Source: Roseiarcus sp963782255 (lineage in GTDB: Bacteria > Pseudomonadota > Alphaproteobacteria > Rhizobiales > Beijerinckiaceae). Taken from it: a stretch of DNA of 64,000 nucleotides. Positions 63,439 to 64,000 of the stretch are shown here, in pieces; within the stretch, counting starts at the first letter, position 1, and every line of letters starts with the position of its first letter. Location: positions 496,001 through 560,000 of the forward strand of contig CAWAIS010000002.1 of assembly GCA_963782255.1 (NCBI GenBank), read 5' to 3'. The notes under the pieces were generated by a model. The model searched no databases. It was not told the DNA's origin and saw nothing but the letters and a program-made list of their open reading frames with translations. Both the position numbers and the translations under genes were made by a program.

Positions 63439-64000
63439 ATGAACGCGAAACGCCTGCTTTTCTCCGCCGCTCTTGTCTGCGCCGCGCTTGGCGCGGCGTT
63501 GATTTCCGCGCCGGCTTTCGCCGCCGACAACACGGTGACCGTCGGCATGATCCTGCCGATGACCGGCCCGTCGGCCTCGACAGGAAAGCAGGAGCGCGCG
63601 GGCGCCGAACTTTATATGGCCCAGCACGGCGACACGGTCGCGGGCAAGAAGGTCGCGCTCATCGTCAAGGACGACACCGGCGCGCCCGACGTCACCAAGC
63701 GGCTCGCGGAGGAGCTGATCGGCAATGAACACGCGAGCGTGATCATGGGCTTCGGCCTGACCCCGCTCGCGCTCGCGGCCGCGCCCGTCGCGACCGAGGC
63801 GAAAGTCCCCGAGATCGTCACCGCGGCCGCGACCGCGATGATCACGGAAAAGTCGCCCTATATCGCCCGCACCTCCTTCACCCTGCCGCAAGCCGCGGCG
63901 CCGATGGCGGACTGGGCGTTGAAGAACGGCATCAAGAAAGTCGTCACCATCGTCACCGACTATGGGCCCGGCGTCGACGCGGAGAAATGGTTCAGCGACA
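63439..64000 (+). CDS. Leu/Ile/Val-type ABC transporter substrate-binding protein, 5' part
   Basis: The open frame starts at ATG 63439, preceded by GGGAGGACGACCG, and continues past the end of the window. The first ~30 residues form a Sec signal peptide (MNAKRLLFSAALVCAAL..AFA). Then come VTVGMILPMTGPSASTGKQE and GAELYMAQHG, the periplasmic-binding-protein type 1 start seen in LivK-like branched-chain amino acid or urea/amide binding proteins. The permease and ATPase genes would be outside the window. Partial; the ligand cannot be stated. Confidence 0.88.
   Translation, partial: MNAKRLLFSAALVCAALGAALISAPAFAADNTVTVGMILPMTGPSASTGKQERAGAELYMAQHGDTVAGKKVALIVKDDTGAPDVTKRLAEELIGNEHASVIMGFGLTPLALAAAPVATEAKVPEIVTAAATAMITEKSPYIARTSFTLPQAAAPMADWALKNGIKKVVTIVTDYGPGVDAEKWFSD

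Overview
The window is high-GC DNA that looks like an alphaproteobacterium of the Hyphomicrobiales (Rhizobiales). The DnaG with a degenerate zinc motif, the long RpoD, the dnaG-rpoD and rpsO-pnp pairs and the thrC - M16 peptidase - GNAT - GGDEF/EAL string support this. A Methylocystis/Methylosinus/Beijerinckiaceae-like host is possible, but that is only an impression.

Layout. (1) About 0-8.1 kb: a surface-sugar accessory region. It has two complete JmjC/cupin-type putative Fe(II)/2-oxoglutarate dioxygenases, a third cut by the window start and a decayed fourth copy, plus a TIGR04325-type methyltransferase, a Wzx-like flippase, an acyltransferase-3 and a GDP-mannose 3,5-epimerase-like enzyme. 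(2) About 8.2-13.0 kb: an Sfp-type phosphopantetheinyl transferase, then a three-gene block of flavoprotein monooxygenase-like enzyme, ATP-grasp ligase and SAM methyltransferase. (3) About 13.1-33.3 kb: mostly conserved chromosome (rpoD, dnaG, a degenerate GGDEF-EAL sensor, rimJ-like GNAT, M16 peptidase, thrC, cfa, pnp, rpsO, ProX-like editing protein, cnoX, Lon-N domain protein, purB), with transposase debris between the Lon-N gene and purB. (4) About 33.5-34.5 kb: more transposase debris. (5) About 34.5-54.6 kb, all on the minus strand: an accessory island with three glycosyltransferase genes (GT4, WecG/TagA, GT2), a three-protein NRPS/PKS assembly line joined by 4-bp overlaps, and two acyltransferase-3 genes. 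(6) About 55.1-56.4 kb: a nearly complete IS630-type element. (7) About 56.4-64 kb: housekeeping or accessory genes (GNAT, PDZ-like 7TM protein, haloacid dehalogenase, SDR, Nramp-like transporter, tRNA(CAU), DUF1932-type dehydrogenase, and the start of a Leu/Ile/Val-type binding protein).

The most interesting system is the assembly line at 36.9-50.8 kb. Its order is A-T (textbook valine code DAFWIGGTFK) // KS-AT(malonyl)-ACP-aminotransferase-C-A-T // C-A-T-TE. Read collinearly, it would extend valine by one malonate, replace the beta-keto group with an amine to give a 3,4-diamino-5-methylhexanoyl unit (an amino analogue of statine), add two small residues chosen by near-identical A domains, and release the product with a thioesterase that has Cys in place of the usual Ser. 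The PPTase at 8.4 kb is the obvious carrier-protein activator. The cluster sits among surface-glycan genes and between insertion-sequence remnants, which suggests horizontal acquisition.

A dispersed ~230-bp non-coding repeat occurs twice, in opposite orientations (3.2-3.45 kb and 17.74-17.97 kb). No CRISPR array or rRNA was seen.
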